From Zygnema cylindricum (taxonomy: Eukaryota; Streptophyta; Zygnematophyceae; Zygnematales; Zygnemataceae): a DNA stretch of 22,620 bases. The stretch is from NCBI GenBank assembly GCA_037447655.1, contig JBBHKE010000263.1, forward strand, positions 1 through 22,620, in the 5' to 3' direction. Below are positions 1-9,514 of the stretch, in pieces; within the stretch, counting starts at the first letter, position 1; the number at the start of each line of letters is the position of its first letter. The notes beneath the pieces were generated by a model, which ran no database searches, was not told where the DNA came from, and was given only the letters and a program-made list of their open reading frames with translations. The translations under genes were made by a program, and so were the position numbers.

Positions 1-46
<46 letters not shown>
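1..46. repeat. (GA)n microsatellite in intron 11
   Basis: Uninterrupted AG dinucleotides, cut by the window edge. On the capping-enzyme sense strand it is (CT)n, starting about 16 nt inside the intron. Confidence 0.97.
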
Positions 47-51
<5 letters not shown>

Positions 52-62
52 ATCGTTCTCAC

Positions 63-236
63 TTTCACCAAAGACTTCCCTAGCAGAGCCATCACATCGT
101 AGACCAAATATCGCCGCACTTCGATTTTCTTCGAGGGGTCGTCTTCCAAAGTATCTATCACCATTTCTCCGTCCAATAGGGTACAATGGTGCAAGGGAGC
201 AGGTTTAAATTTATTCGAACTTCCCGAGTGAGGTAA
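63..236 (-). CDS. Capping enzyme exon 11
   Basis: 58 codons, phase 0 to 0, acceptor AAACAG, donor AAA/GTGAGA. Encodes [19 protein letters not shown] and [22 protein letters not shown] is the nucleotidyltransferase motif III region. The gene continues to the left of the window after an intron that opens with a (CT)n run on the coding strand. Confidence 0.93.
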
Positions 237-545
237 CTGTTTTCAAAGACCCTCAAAAAAAAACCAAGTTCGTTACTAAAGACCCTAAAAAACCTAAAAA
301 ACCCCTAAAAAATAACCGAGAACGTTGATAGGGAAATTAAAAATGAAGGCCAATAAAAAGCTCAATTTAAAAGAAAAAAAAAGTAAAAAAAAGAAGAAAA
401 AAAAGAGAGGAAGAAATAGAAAAACGAAAAGAAAAAAAAAACATATTTTGATGGGTAATCGAGCGTGAACTCTTCGAAATCGAATATTTTGACTGATAAA
501 AACCTCATTAAAAAAAAAAAACGACGAACATGAAGAAGAAGTACG

Positions 546-580
<35 letters not shown>

Positions 581-3500
581 GAAGAATACTTTAATGGGGA
601 ACCGGGCCTGGACTCTTCGAAATCGAAAATTTCGGTCAATAAGGTAAACTCCATCGGCCATTAATAGCATCATATATCTCATTCCGTCCGCTTTCCATGT
701 TGCGTAATAAATTCGTTGCCGTAAAAGTTGCAAATTTTTCCTGCAAATTTTTCAATGGGAAAGAATATGAATATGTAATAACCAAAGAAAACACCACTCA
801 TATGCTTTCCATGTGGCATAATAAAATCTTTGACATTAAAATTGAAGCTTTTCCTGCAATTCTTTTTTTTTTAGACTGTTCCAATCCCAATAACTGTTAA
901 AAAGGTGATAACCGTTAAAAACCCAATAAGCGTTTAAAACCAATAAACTCAAATGAAAAATCTCTACATCACCATTGGTATCGTGGATCTTTACAAAATT
1001 TAATGCATTATTAGGGTAAAACGTTAGTATTATAGACCTTTGTACTTTTTATATATGACTGGACCTTAGCGTTAAAAAGTTAGTACTATGAGCACCTTTT
1101 TACACTTTTTCTAATATTCTTTTTTCTTTTTCTTTTTCAATTTCATTTTCTTTTTTTTTTCTTTTCTCTTTCCCTTTTTTTTTCTTTTTCCTTTTATTTT
1201 TCTTTTTCTTTGTTTTTCTTTTTATTTTTCTATAGTTTATTATGGTCGAAATCCCACCTGTCAAGGGAGAAGGTTGAACGGGAAAGTAAACTCGTGAAGC
1301 CTTGTTGAGAAGGAGGAAAGGGGAGTAAATTAGAAAAAAAAAAAAAAAAAATAAGAAAAAAAGGGAGAAAGAAAGGGAAAGAAGGAGAGAGAAAGGGACG
1401 GGAGGGAGGGAGGGAGGAAAGAAAGAAGACGAAAGAAAGAAAGGAAATAGAAAAAAAGGAGATAAAAAAACAAAAAAAGGGTCTATTGCGACCCCCTAAA
1501 TTAGCTCTTGTAAACTCTAAAACGAAAAAAAAAAAAACTTTTTTTTCTGGTTTATTACAGAGGCTTTAAAACTTAAAAAACTGGAAGGAAAAGCACTTCC
1601 CAAAAGAGGGAAGAAATTATCATGAGACTTAGGCAATTTTATCACCAAGAAACCCAAAAAGCCAATGTATATATCAATATACAATTATATATATATATAT
1701 ATATATAAATTAAATAATACCCTGCAAAAACCCGAATACGTTCCAAATATCCAACCCCCAAAACTTCTAAAAGTCTGAAAAATCCCAAAACAATTCCCCC
1801 GGCCCCCCCAAAAAAAATTCCTAAGCGCCTCCGATAAATGCTTGAAAAAATCCTCAGCCAAAAAAAAAAAATCCTAAGAAACACTTAAAAAACATAATAA
1901 AAACTTACGAAGCCTAAGAAAACTTTAAAAAGCCTTGAAAAGCTAAGAAAACCTTTAAAAAACCCTGTTGCAGAGGGTTCTAAGAAAAAAAGAGAAAAAA
2001 AAAAGAAAATGAATTTAGAAAGATGCGTTTGTTTTCTTCTTGATCCGGTAAAGTTTATTTTCTTTTTTCTTTTTTCTCTTTGTAAATGGTTTTACAACTA
2101 TGTATATTTTTCCTTTTTAATGTAAAAAAATAGAGAATAAGCTTTACCACATTTAGACAAGAAAGAAAAAAAAAAAAACATAAACTTTACCATGCCAAGA
2201 AGAGAATAAACACATCGTTGTAAATCCATTTGAAGTTCCTCAGGAATTGCGTCTCCCAAAATATCGTCATTCGTCATTTTTTCTTCCGAAGGAACAACTC
2301 CCAACTGGGAAAAAAAAAAACACACAAAAAACAAATGGCTCTCACTTGTCATTACAAGGATACTCTCTCCCTGTCTTTCTCTTGTGGTATCAAGGATACC
2401 TTTCTCTATCTCTTTCTCGATGTAATAGGATACCTCTCCATGTCTCGTCTTTCTCTTGTGATATTAAGATTACCTCTCTCTATCTCTCTTTTGTGGCATT
2501 AAGGATATCTCTCACTGTCTTTCACTTATGATATTAAAACCTGTCTCTAACCCTCTTAAAATATTAAGGATACCTCTCTATCACTCACTTTTAATAATAA
2601 GAAACCTCTCTCAGGATCTCTCTTGTGGTCAAAAGGAATTTTCACTCTTTCACTGTCTTATACTATAATAATGCCTTCTCTCTATATCTCTTGTGATATT
2701 AAAAGACCTCTCTCTATCGCTCACTTGTGGCAACAAGGATACCTCTTTGTGTCTCTCCCCTGTGGTATTAAGGACACCTCTCTCTTCTCTCCCTTGTGGT
2801 ATTAAAGATACCCCTGTCTATCTCTTTCTTGTGGTAATAAGGAAACATCTCTCAGGCTCTCTCTTGTGATAAAACCCCATTAGTATTTATCCGACACTAG
2901 TGTTTTTTTTCTTTAAACAAAAGCACTATGGGTCTAGTATGTGGAAAATTTTCCTTATAAATTATTTGTCCTGTTTGTCAATCCAGAAAAATTATGCTAA
3001 TATTGTCGAAAACAGATAAAAATTGACCGTTTCTTAAATGACTGCTAAGAGATGACCAACTCAACCCGGATTTTTTCTGTAAGAATTTTAGAAGTCATCA
3101 AAGACATACAAAATAAAAAAATGTTGGCAAAATACAAGTTTGCATTTGCTCGGGATGATCAGTTATATGTGCTCTCTCATATTTATGCTCCTACTTGTAA
3201 GTATTTATCCCAAATTTCAGAGTAAAGATTTAAGTCTTCAAATCTTAAAGTTAATTTACTGTTTTCGGTTTTGTCTTTTCGGGTTCCTCTTTCTTTTGTA
3301 GACTATCTCACAGGTCTCCCTCTCCCTCTCTCTCCTTCTCTTCTCTCACTCTCCTCTCCCTCTCCCTCTCTCTCTCTCCTTTTCTCCTCCCTCCCATCTC
3401 ATCTCATCTCCTCATCTCACATCCGTCTCTCCGGTCCTGACGTCCGTCATCGCGTCCGTCTGGTCGGTCCTATCCGATCATCCGTTTCCGTTCCTTCCAT

Positions 3501-6500
3501 CGCTCCGTCGTCGCTCCATCCCCGTCTCGATCCGCGTCCCGTCATCGTCCGTCCCTCCCTCCTCGCTCCCTCCTCCTCCCTCCCTCATCTCCTATTCCGT
3601 TCTGTATTCTCAATATGGTTGTATTATACAACCAGTCTATCCAGGAAAATGGACAATGGCTTTCCAATGATATAGCATTAATAACATTGATTCGGTGCCG
3701 GTTTTTTGCTTTTTCGTGGAATCCGGGCATACAATATCATTAACAATACTAATTGTTTTTTCCTAATTGCTAATTTTGGTAGCAGTTGGAAATCGTCCAC
3801 GTCCACCGAATCAAAATCAGAAAATATAAAACACCGAATAAGTACCCCACCGCTATATATTCTTAACGCTATAGTGGTTCACTTTGTCCTATATGCATCA
3901 TTTGGTGAAGTACATGTCTTTAGAGAGGAAAAACAGGGTTTTTAGAGATTCCTAATATACTGTATATACTGATGATACTGTATTCCCAGGAGGGCAAGGA
4001 GGGGACAAGGAGAAGTATCTAATATTAAAGAACCTTTCTTGATTGTTTTTTAGAGTTTCTTAATCACTCCCAATTTGTAATATTTTCCTCACCGTATGAT
4101 CGGGAGATTGAACTGGAGCTCCATCTTCTTCATCCTCTGCGAGAGGAATAATCCCATTTACATCCACTTCTCCATTTAAATCGAGCTCGCTTTTCCATTC
4201 GGGAACCGTAGGACAAAGAGAGGAAGAAGGACGGAGTTCGTGGTAGTTTGTAAACAAGCTTTGAATATATTCCTCTTTGTAAATTCCTGGGGGTCGACAT
4301 TTTGAAAACTGTTGAAGTTTCTGCATTCAGAACCCTCCCTCTTCGCTCCATAAGGAACAAAAGGAAAATCTACAAAACTGTAGACAACTTTTCAAAAGAT
4401 CTGAAACAAGCTAAAAGTTCTAAAAACATTAGAAAAACCCTCGGAAAGTCCCCAAGAATCCCATCTGGAAATTAAGGACAAAATAAAAAAATGGTGAATG
4501 AAAAAAGTGACAAAGATGACATCCATACAAAATTCCAATTGAATTTACACTCAAAAAAAGAAAAAAAAAGAAAAAAACGAACAAAAACCACAAAAAACCC
4601 ATGACTTTAACTCTAGACTCACAATCTCATATGCGATCCAACTCCATAAGAAATAAGAACCGCACGTTACATTCTAAACCATTAACTTTAAGCTCCATAT
4701 GAAAACCGTTCCATTAAAGTAAAATCCTGCCTAAATTCCATTATTAATTATTCTTATGCTCCAATAGTGATTTAAAGGGTACTTCCAAATCCCGAGACCC
4801 CAAAGAAAAAAAACAGAAACAAATAGAAAAAAATTACCTCAGCGACAGAGGGATTATAGCCCGACATTACGGCCTCATTACGAATCAAATAATTGATGAT
4901 CATATAGCCCGTACGGTTATGCCCATGGGTACAATGGACCGCAATAAACTTTTTTTTATGTGCGGGATTTTCATAAAAGCGTTTCACCTGTCCGAACAAT
5001 CAGGTAACGACCTTCAATTATTTGATAAAAGTTACATTACCTAAGACTTCACAAGGGTGTTACAGTTTTGGACCATTTTTCAAGGAGTTTTCTTGGCTTT
5101 CAAAAAGGTTTCTAAAAAGCTTGTTGGCTTTTTCTTTAGTAGGCTAAGTCAATTCGATTTTGCCTGTGTGTTCATCCCCTCGGCTTTCAACGGATGAGGT
5201 GAAGATCTCCAGCATCAGTAGGGTGATAAGAATTTAAACTGGTCAGAGTTACTTTTGGGATTTTTCATGGCTGTTTGAGGTTCATTTGAAGGATTTTCTG
5301 GAGACTAATCAGGATTTTACTCGAGTTTTCAGAGTCTATCAGGATAATTTCAGGGCAAAGTTTTTTTAAAATGACTTTAAATAGGATAATATAGGCCATG
5401 AACATTTTTCTGAGAACAACGATAACGACAACAACATGTTTTCCTCCAAAACAAAAAAAACTTACCTCGTAACAGAACAAATTCACCGTTGCATTATCAG
5501 GAACCTCGTCACGACCTCTACAAGGAATCTGTACACCGGTCACCGTGGTAAGTGTGGATATTTATCCTGATTTCAAAGTAAATGGCTTGCATTGTCATTT
5601 GAAAGTGTCTATGTGCTTTGTGAATCCAAAAAATATTCTAATGCCCAACCAAAAAAATCTGCTAATTACAGCGGATGGGTATGGCTTCACCAAGTTACAG
5701 TTTCACATTCAAGAAAGCACATTTTGCTGATACGCAACTTCATCGTTAAAATCAGGAAAGAAAAAAAAAGGCAGATTAAAACTTAGCTAAGCCTGAATTT
5801 TAACTTCAAAAATCCTCCCTTCAAGTAATTTTAACTTGAAAAATCCTACCTTCAAGTAATAAATGTTGTGCTTTTTCCACTCCTCTTCTCTGTAGTATCT
5901 ATTTGTGTTCGTCAAATCGACAACCAAACCAATCTGCAAACAATAACAACCATAAAAAAACAAAAAATCTCGTAATGTCATGCTTTATTATAGAGCTAAA
6001 AGTTTTGCAGAGCAATTTCTAGAGACGGCTATAAAACCACACAAAACCATAAAAGCCCTAAGCTTATTTTTTTTCCTGAGAACCATGAGCTTTCACAAAA
6101 ACAGGGCTAAAGGAAAAGGTAATCAAAGAAAGAAAGACAGAAAAAAAACTGACCGAACGGTTTTTTTGTTTTTGAATACGGACGAGTGAAGCCGGTGTAT
6201 ATCTTTTTTCTGGTGGAATAACATCTTTAAAATTTTCTCCAAGAGGAGCTTTTGATGGAATTAAGGATCCAATTGGTTCCCCGAAAGAAGGACAATCAAG
6301 CCATCCTGTCCAAGAACAAAAAAAAAAAAAAATAGAAAAGGTCCAGATATTTACAGGTCTCCTAAGGGTCCCATAAGTTTCCGGAATATTTCAGGACTTG
6401 AAGAGTTTTTTCCAGAGTTTTCCAAGGCATTTTCAGGGTACCTAAGCTCCTAGTGCTTTGGAGTTACTTAATAACAAAAAAAAAAAAACCATGACTTTTG

Positions 6501-8242
6501 TTGACATCTACACTTTAACGTCTTAACTATAACTAGCAAATAGGTGCAACTGTTGCACGGCAAGCTAAAGCTAATCTCAAAAACCTCAAATACCTTGAAA
6601 AATGCCAGTTCAAAAAAAAAAATGACGCAGAATTACCTTCTGGTAAGCGCAAAGATCCCTTCCGAGCCTTTTCATATTCTGATTTTAGCTTTTCTGCCGA
6701 CGATGACTCCGAAGCTTGTGAAGGAGCATTTTTTTTTGCCGGTTTCGATAGCTCTTCTTCCCGTCTTTTGCGTTTCAAATCCGCAATACGCTCATTTTTT
6801 TCCTGAAAAATAAATTACACACGTTGCATATTCATATAACAGTCAAAAAACTGATGCAAACGGAATTTCACAACACGAAGATTATTGTTCAAATAAATTA
6901 CTACATTGCCTAAGCCATGAGCATCTTTCACATCATTTAGAACCATTCACAGTCATTTTATGGTAACGGTGAACTCAAAATAAAAACAATATCCAGTACA
7001 AACGAAGCTGATTTGGGAAGTTATGCCAACATTACAAAAGCTTATCATTCTTAGCAAAAAGTAGCGAACTTTTTAACACGAGCAAAACTCTAACAGTACA
7101 TCATCCACCGTAATTAGTGAGGATGTTTGTAGCAATTATTACACGCAAAGCCAAAAATTCTAGTCTTGTACATGTAGTTTTTTGGATAAAGTGTTTTGTT
7201 CAATGCTAACTCATGGTTTTACCTAAACAAAATTCCATGTCTTAAACAAACCATAAAATCTGACCTGATTCGATAAAAATGAGGTCCGAATTAGTAAGAA
7301 GACATGAAGTCAGAAGTAATATACAAAAAGTTGAACACACAATGCAGTCCAACAAGAGATGTAAATATCAGTGCCCTCATCTCCATTTCCGTTATGGATT
7401 GCCTTCTTAAGACTTATATCCGGCAACACTCGTAAACAATTACAGTGTCCCGTCTGGAAAAGTTGTGACAGAAAATTACGAAAATTCACAACTGACAAAA
7501 AACTCCACAATAAAACTTAAGTATGATGGTTTACCAAACTCAACAACCTCTGAATTGCTGAAATCCTTGAATTGGGTTGCAGTTAAAATTCTATGCCCAA
7601 CTGTTTGATGTTTTATGGAGAAGAGCATATACAAAAAACGTTTGGTTTAGTGCATATGAAAAAAATAGGAAGAAAGATAAGAAGACCAGGGGGGAGGGGG
7701 AGGGGGAGAGGGAGAGGGAGAGGGAGAGGGAGAGGGAGAGGGAGAGGGAGAGGGAGAGGGAGAGGGAGAGGGAGAGGGAGAGGGAGAGGGTGGGAGAGGG
7801 AGAGGGTGGGAGAGGGAGGTGGGAGAGGGAGGGGAAGAGGGAGAGGGAGGGGAAGAGGGAGAGGGAGAGGGAGAGGGAGGGAGAGGGAGAGGGAGAGGGA
7901 GAGGGAGAGGGAGAGGGAGAGGGAGAGGGAGAGGGAGAGGGAGAGGGAGAGGGAGAGGGAGAGGGAGAGGGGGAGGGAGAGGGGGAGGGAGAGGGGGAGG
8001 GAGAGGGGGAGGGAGAGGGGGAGGGAGAGGGGGAGGGAGGGGGAGGGAGAGGGGAGGGAAGGAGGGGAGAGGGAAGGGGGAAGGGAGTGGGGGAGCGAGG
8101 GAGGGAAGGAGGGGAGGGGAAGCGAGAGAGAAAGGGAGAGAGAGAGAGGGGGGAAGCTAACCCTTAAGTAAGTCTCGAAGCCGGTTTCCTCTCTAGGTCC
8201 GGCATCCTCCTCTGGCTGCTCATTCAAATCCACAGGCGCCAT
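63..8242 (-). CDS. mRNA capping enzyme (RNA 5'-triphosphatase / guanylyltransferase), 3' end beyond window
   Basis: Bifunctional nuclear enzyme that removes the gamma phosphate of nascent pre-mRNA and then adds GMP from GTP through a covalent lysine-GMP intermediate. Seen exons, minus strand, in transcript order: 8242-8162, 6802-6637, 6305-6154, 5933-5850, 5528-5466, 4987-4838, 4320-4093, 2304-2191, about 1300-1258, 740-590, 236-63. All joins except exon 8 to 9 keep frame with GT-AG introns. The conserved order is [20 protein letters not shown]-like, [17 protein letters not shown] (Cys phosphatase loop), [43 protein letters not shown] (nucleophile Lys), YLIDRNF.FRRVQ and LLDGEM. This is the plant and animal metazoan-type fusion, not the fungal tunnel triphosphatase. 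About 470 residues are visible; the OB-fold end is missing. The start is the first ATG after an upstream TTG-only extension. Confidence 0.93.
441..503 (-). pseudogene. Decayed duplicate of the 3' end of capping enzyme exon 10
   Basis: Aligns without gaps to 584-646 at an offset of 143 bp, about 73% identical over 59 columns, with an exact 16-nt core around TCGATTTCGAAGAGT. The original donor AAA/GTATTC is AAA/ATATGT here, so the splice site is lost. No stop occurs in the copied frame. Both copies sit beside poly-A runs. Confidence 0.75.
546..579. repeat. Poly-A run
   Basis: About 34 consecutive A on the plus strand, poly-U in the capping-enzyme pre-mRNA, about 10 nt inside intron 10. Confidence 0.97.
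590..740 (-). CDS. Capping enzyme exon 10 (guanylyltransferase active site)
   Basis: 151 nt, acceptor TTTGCAG, donor AAA/GTATTC, phase 2 in and 0 out. Carries nucleotidyltransferase motif I as [11 protein letters not shown] (KxDG; the lysine codon at 694-692 receives GMP) and the downstream [13 protein letters not shown] strand. Residues are intact. A decayed copy of its 3' end lies in the next intron. Confidence 0.95.
1106..1232. repeat. T-rich / pyrimidine tract in intron 9
   Basis: Nearly pure T with scattered C, built from TTTTTC-like units. It is A/G-rich on the gene sense strand. Low complexity; no coding signal. Confidence 0.85.
1258..1300 (-). CDS. Capping enzyme exon 9 (probable, 5' border unsure)
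   Basis: A short exon inferred from the reading frame ending RSTFSLDR, which supplies the PVSLNR-like residues normally ahead of ENLQLLRQR; the donor ACAG/GTGGGA gives the phase that exon 10 needs. The acceptor is either CAACAAG (exon from 1300, which breaks frame with exon 8 ending at 2191) or CACGAG (exon from 1290, in frame if exon 8 ends at 2186). An unseen microexon in 1301-2190 is also possible. Confidence 0.5.
1333..1486. repeat. A/G-rich purine tract in intron 8
   Basis: GAAA, GGGA and poly-A runs. On the gene sense strand it is a long pyrimidine tract directly upstream of the exon 9 acceptor. Confidence 0.8.
1684..1706. repeat. (TA)n microsatellite
   Basis: About 11 TA units inside intron 8. 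Confidence 0.9.
2191..2304 (-). CDS. Capping enzyme exon 8
   Basis: 38 codons, acceptor TCCCAG. Encodes [17 protein letters not shown] and ends CVYSLLGM, matching the conserved MTNDD(V/I)LGDAIP entry to the guanylyltransferase domain. The best donor is ATG/GTAAAG (exon end 2191). A donor 5 nt further on (AAA/GTTTAT, exon end 2186) would allow an in-frame join to a shorter exon 9. Confidence 0.88.
2341..2876. repeat. Degenerate minisatellite, about 36-bp units, in intron 7
   Basis: About 15 imperfect units of the form CTCTTGTGGTATTAAGGATA followed by CCTCTCTCTATCT. Units vary in length and in the GGTATTAAGG core. Short reading frames across it are repeat artefacts. Confidence 0.85.
3313..3596. 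repeat. CT-rich polypyrimidine tract in intron 7
   Basis: Begins with CTCTCCCTCT hexamer-type repeats (to about 3390), then TCTCATCTCATCTC, then TCCGTC/CCGTCCCTCC units. The later part is GC-richer than the surrounding intron. No gene. Confidence 0.8.
4093..4320 (-). CDS. Capping enzyme exon 7 (end of triphosphatase domain and linker)
   Basis: 76 codons, phase 0 to 0, acceptor ATGCAG, donor ACG/GTGAGG. Encodes [20 protein letters not shown], the terminal helices of the triphosphatase domain, then [17 protein letters not shown] and an acidic linker (AEDEEDGAP) toward the guanylyltransferase domain. PEWK..LDLNGE is plant-type. Confidence 0.93.
4838..4987 (-). CDS. Capping enzyme exon 6 (phosphatase active site)
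   Basis: 50 codons, phase 0 to 0, acceptor GGACAG, donor GAG/GTAATT. Carries the CX5R phosphatase P-loop [12 protein letters not shown]; the catalytic Cys codon is at 4933-4931. The family uses this cysteine to form a phosphocysteine during removal of the RNA gamma phosphate. All key loop residues (H, C, G, N, R, T, G) are intact, so the domain looks active. Confidence 0.95.
5466..5528 (-). CDS. Capping enzyme exon 5
   Basis: 21 codons, phase 0 to 0, acceptor GTACAG, donor GAG/GTAAG. Encodes [18 protein letters not shown] and ends CYE. The CRGRD..PDN..VN block is the standard segment ahead of the phosphatase active-site exon. Confidence 0.92.
5850..5933 (-). CDS. Capping enzyme exon 4
   Basis: 28 codons, phase 0 to 0, acceptor TTTGCAG, donor AAG/GTAGGA. 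Encodes [19 protein letters not shown] and ends [16 protein letters not shown] is a signature beta strand and turn of capping-enzyme triphosphatases. Confidence 0.92.
6154..6305 (-). CDS. Capping enzyme exon 3 (start of triphosphatase domain)
   Basis: 152 nt. Encodes [20 protein letters not shown], then LGENF and [13 protein letters not shown], the opening of the RNA triphosphatase domain (family pattern GWL.CP..G..IG.iiPsK.PL.). The donor is GTCAGT at 6153. It is less canonical than GTATTC nearby, but it preserves phase 0 and gives the same spacing to GLVVDLTNT as in other plant capping enzymes. Confidence 0.85.
6637..6802 (-). CDS. Capping enzyme exon 2
   Basis: 166 nt, phase 0 in, phase 1 out. 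Acceptor TTTTTCAG, donor GAAG/GTAATT. Encodes a highly charged Lys/Arg/Glu and Ser-rich linker ([18 protein letters not shown] and on), probably disordered or helical, ending RLPEG. The split Gly codon is completed by exon 3 to give the conserved GWLDCP motif, which fixes both borders. Confidence 0.85.
7688..8150. repeat. (GGGAGA)n hexanucleotide tract with higher-order units, intron 1
   Basis: About 460 bp of GGGAGA. It is interrupted by GGTGGGAGA variants (about 7788-7830) and by a higher-order block of 12-bp GGGGGAGGGAGA units (about 7968-8030). On the capping-enzyme sense strand it is CCCTCT-rich and lies next to the exon 1 donor. Long reading frames of Gly-Glu, Arg-Gly or Leu-Pro-Ser here are artefacts. 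Confidence 0.95.
8162..8242 (-). CDS. Capping enzyme exon 1 (start codon)
   Basis: 27 codons beginning [13 protein letters not shown], an acidic N-terminus with the VDLN motif resembling the MDLN start of plant capping enzymes. The donor reads AGG/GTTAGC at 8161 and leaves phase 0. Eleven bases upstream of the ATG a CTATACAG acceptor-like sequence (AG at 8254-8255) suggests that a 5'-UTR intron may end at 8254; that is an inference. Confidence 0.8.
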
Positions 8243-8902
8243 GCCTCCTTTTCCTGTATAGGCAATAAAGCAAACTGATAAAAATGGCGTATCTAATACA
8301 AGCGTCAATTTATCTTAGAGGCATGGACAACATGGACAATGTGCATAAAACCAAAAATTAATCGATGTTATGAAAAAATCCGAATTATTCTCAAACCTCT
8401 CAAATTCAATAACAATTTTTTTGTGTTGCAAGCTTATTGAGTTTCTTTATGAGCGTTCTTAATCATGTTCCACCTACAGCTTCTAAAGTCTTACGTTTCT
8501 CTTCTGGAATCCTGGGGAATGACAACTGTACGTTTCTATGCTTTCCAAGTTCCTAGTCTTTTCCTCCTTTTGATGCGTATGTATATATTACATGTACATA
8601 TATATATATATTTTTTAATATGATTAGTCTTTTCACAAGCTCTTTCCTTTCGTCCTCTCCGTTTCAAAATGATTACCGTAACCTCTACGGCTACACATGT
8701 GACGTTTTTACACGTTTGCGAAATTTGCCGCGTTTAAAAAATTTGGAATACTTTGAAGCATACGGTGTTGTACTGTAGCTTTATTTGTGCCAAAACAATT
8801 GTTAACATTATATATTATATTATTAATTTATTATCACCCCGTTCAGTACGCGTGAATTACGTAAAGTTCCCGTATAGTACGGGTAGTGTACGAGGGGCCA
8901 AA
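8243..8902. other. Upstream flank of the capping enzyme gene
   Basis: No convincing ORF on either strand. It must hold the 5' UTR and promoter of the minus-strand capping enzyme gene. A TACATATATATATATATATA run lies at about 8594-8614, some 350 bp upstream of the ATG. No TATA box can be assigned with confidence. Confidence 0.5.
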
Positions 8903-8921
8903 TAGTGTTGTGTATCGGTAA
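8903..8921 (+). repeat. hAT-like terminal motif, copy 1
   Basis: TAGTGTTGTGTATCGGTA. It resembles the TAGNG starts of hAT-superfamily inverted repeats and matches, as a reverse complement, the motif at 11225-11242. No matching 8-bp target duplication flanks the pair, so element limits are not established. Confidence 0.4.
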
Positions 8922-8992
8922 GGATTTGCCGATAACCAATATGGACCATTTTTCGGGTAACCGATAATCGATATATTAGTACGATATATCGT

Positions 8993-9055
8993 TATCGGTG
9001 TTATCGCCGATAAGTAACCGGTATTTATCGGTTATTATCGGCAATATCACCGATA
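8993..9055. repeat. 63-bp near-perfect palindrome, TATCGG-rich
   Basis: Two arms of about 31 bp: TATCGGTGTTATCGCCGATA on the left pairs with TATCGGCAATATCACCGATA on the right. There are only a few mismatches and essentially no spacer, centred at about 9024. It is embedded in a block (8920-9090) densely packed with TATCGG and CCGATA. Confidence 0.85.
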
Positions 9056-9090
9056 TTGATAACTATCGGCGATATCAGTACGGATTATAC

Positions 9091-9514
9091 AGAAAAATGT
9101 ACGGCCAGTACACTCAACTGTACGCGCTATTCCCCGGACGTGCACCGGACCCCCTTTCCCGCGATTTCGGTAAAAAAATCAAGATTTTTTTTTGATTATT
9201 TCTAAGTTAAGGGGGTTTTACTTGGGTTCCACGCTCCCATACCCTTCCTGAATGTCCTTTTGACTGTACTTTTTTACTTTAATGCCTTTTCAGTTCATTT
9301 TACAAATGATCTGAAATAAGGTCGGGCAAAATAAATGCATAAGTTGAATTTTGGACGATTATGAGCTATTGTCGCAGATTCCGTATGCAGTATATGACGT
9401 TATTTATGTCATATTTGATATTTTTTGGTCTTATTTTTAGTCCAGCTTAGAGATATTAACGTACAACTCTCTGATGCCTCAATTCACCATTATACATAAT
9501 CAATTAAATGTCAT
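9091..9514. other. Intergenic, no feature seen
   Basis: AT-rich unique-looking sequence without a supported gene or repeat. Confidence 0.5.

Noticed and set aside
2230-2805. Several plus-strand ORFs in 2230-2805
   Set aside because: Overlapping frames of the minisatellite, opposite to a real capping-enzyme exon.
3271-3675. 134-residue plus-strand ORF, Ser/Pro/Leu-rich
   Set aside because: Lies in the CT-rich tract of intron 7. Composition follows the repeat and no domain is visible.
7688-8150. CRISPR-like array
   Set aside because: Simple hexamer expansion in a eukaryotic intron with no unique spacers.
7577-8308. Long open reading frames of 190-230 residues on both strands (Gly-Glu, Arg-Gly and Leu-Pro-Ser repeats)
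   Set aside because: They are the three readings of a hexanucleotide repeat lacking stop codons. The minus-strand one contains real exon 1 residues only at its beginning.
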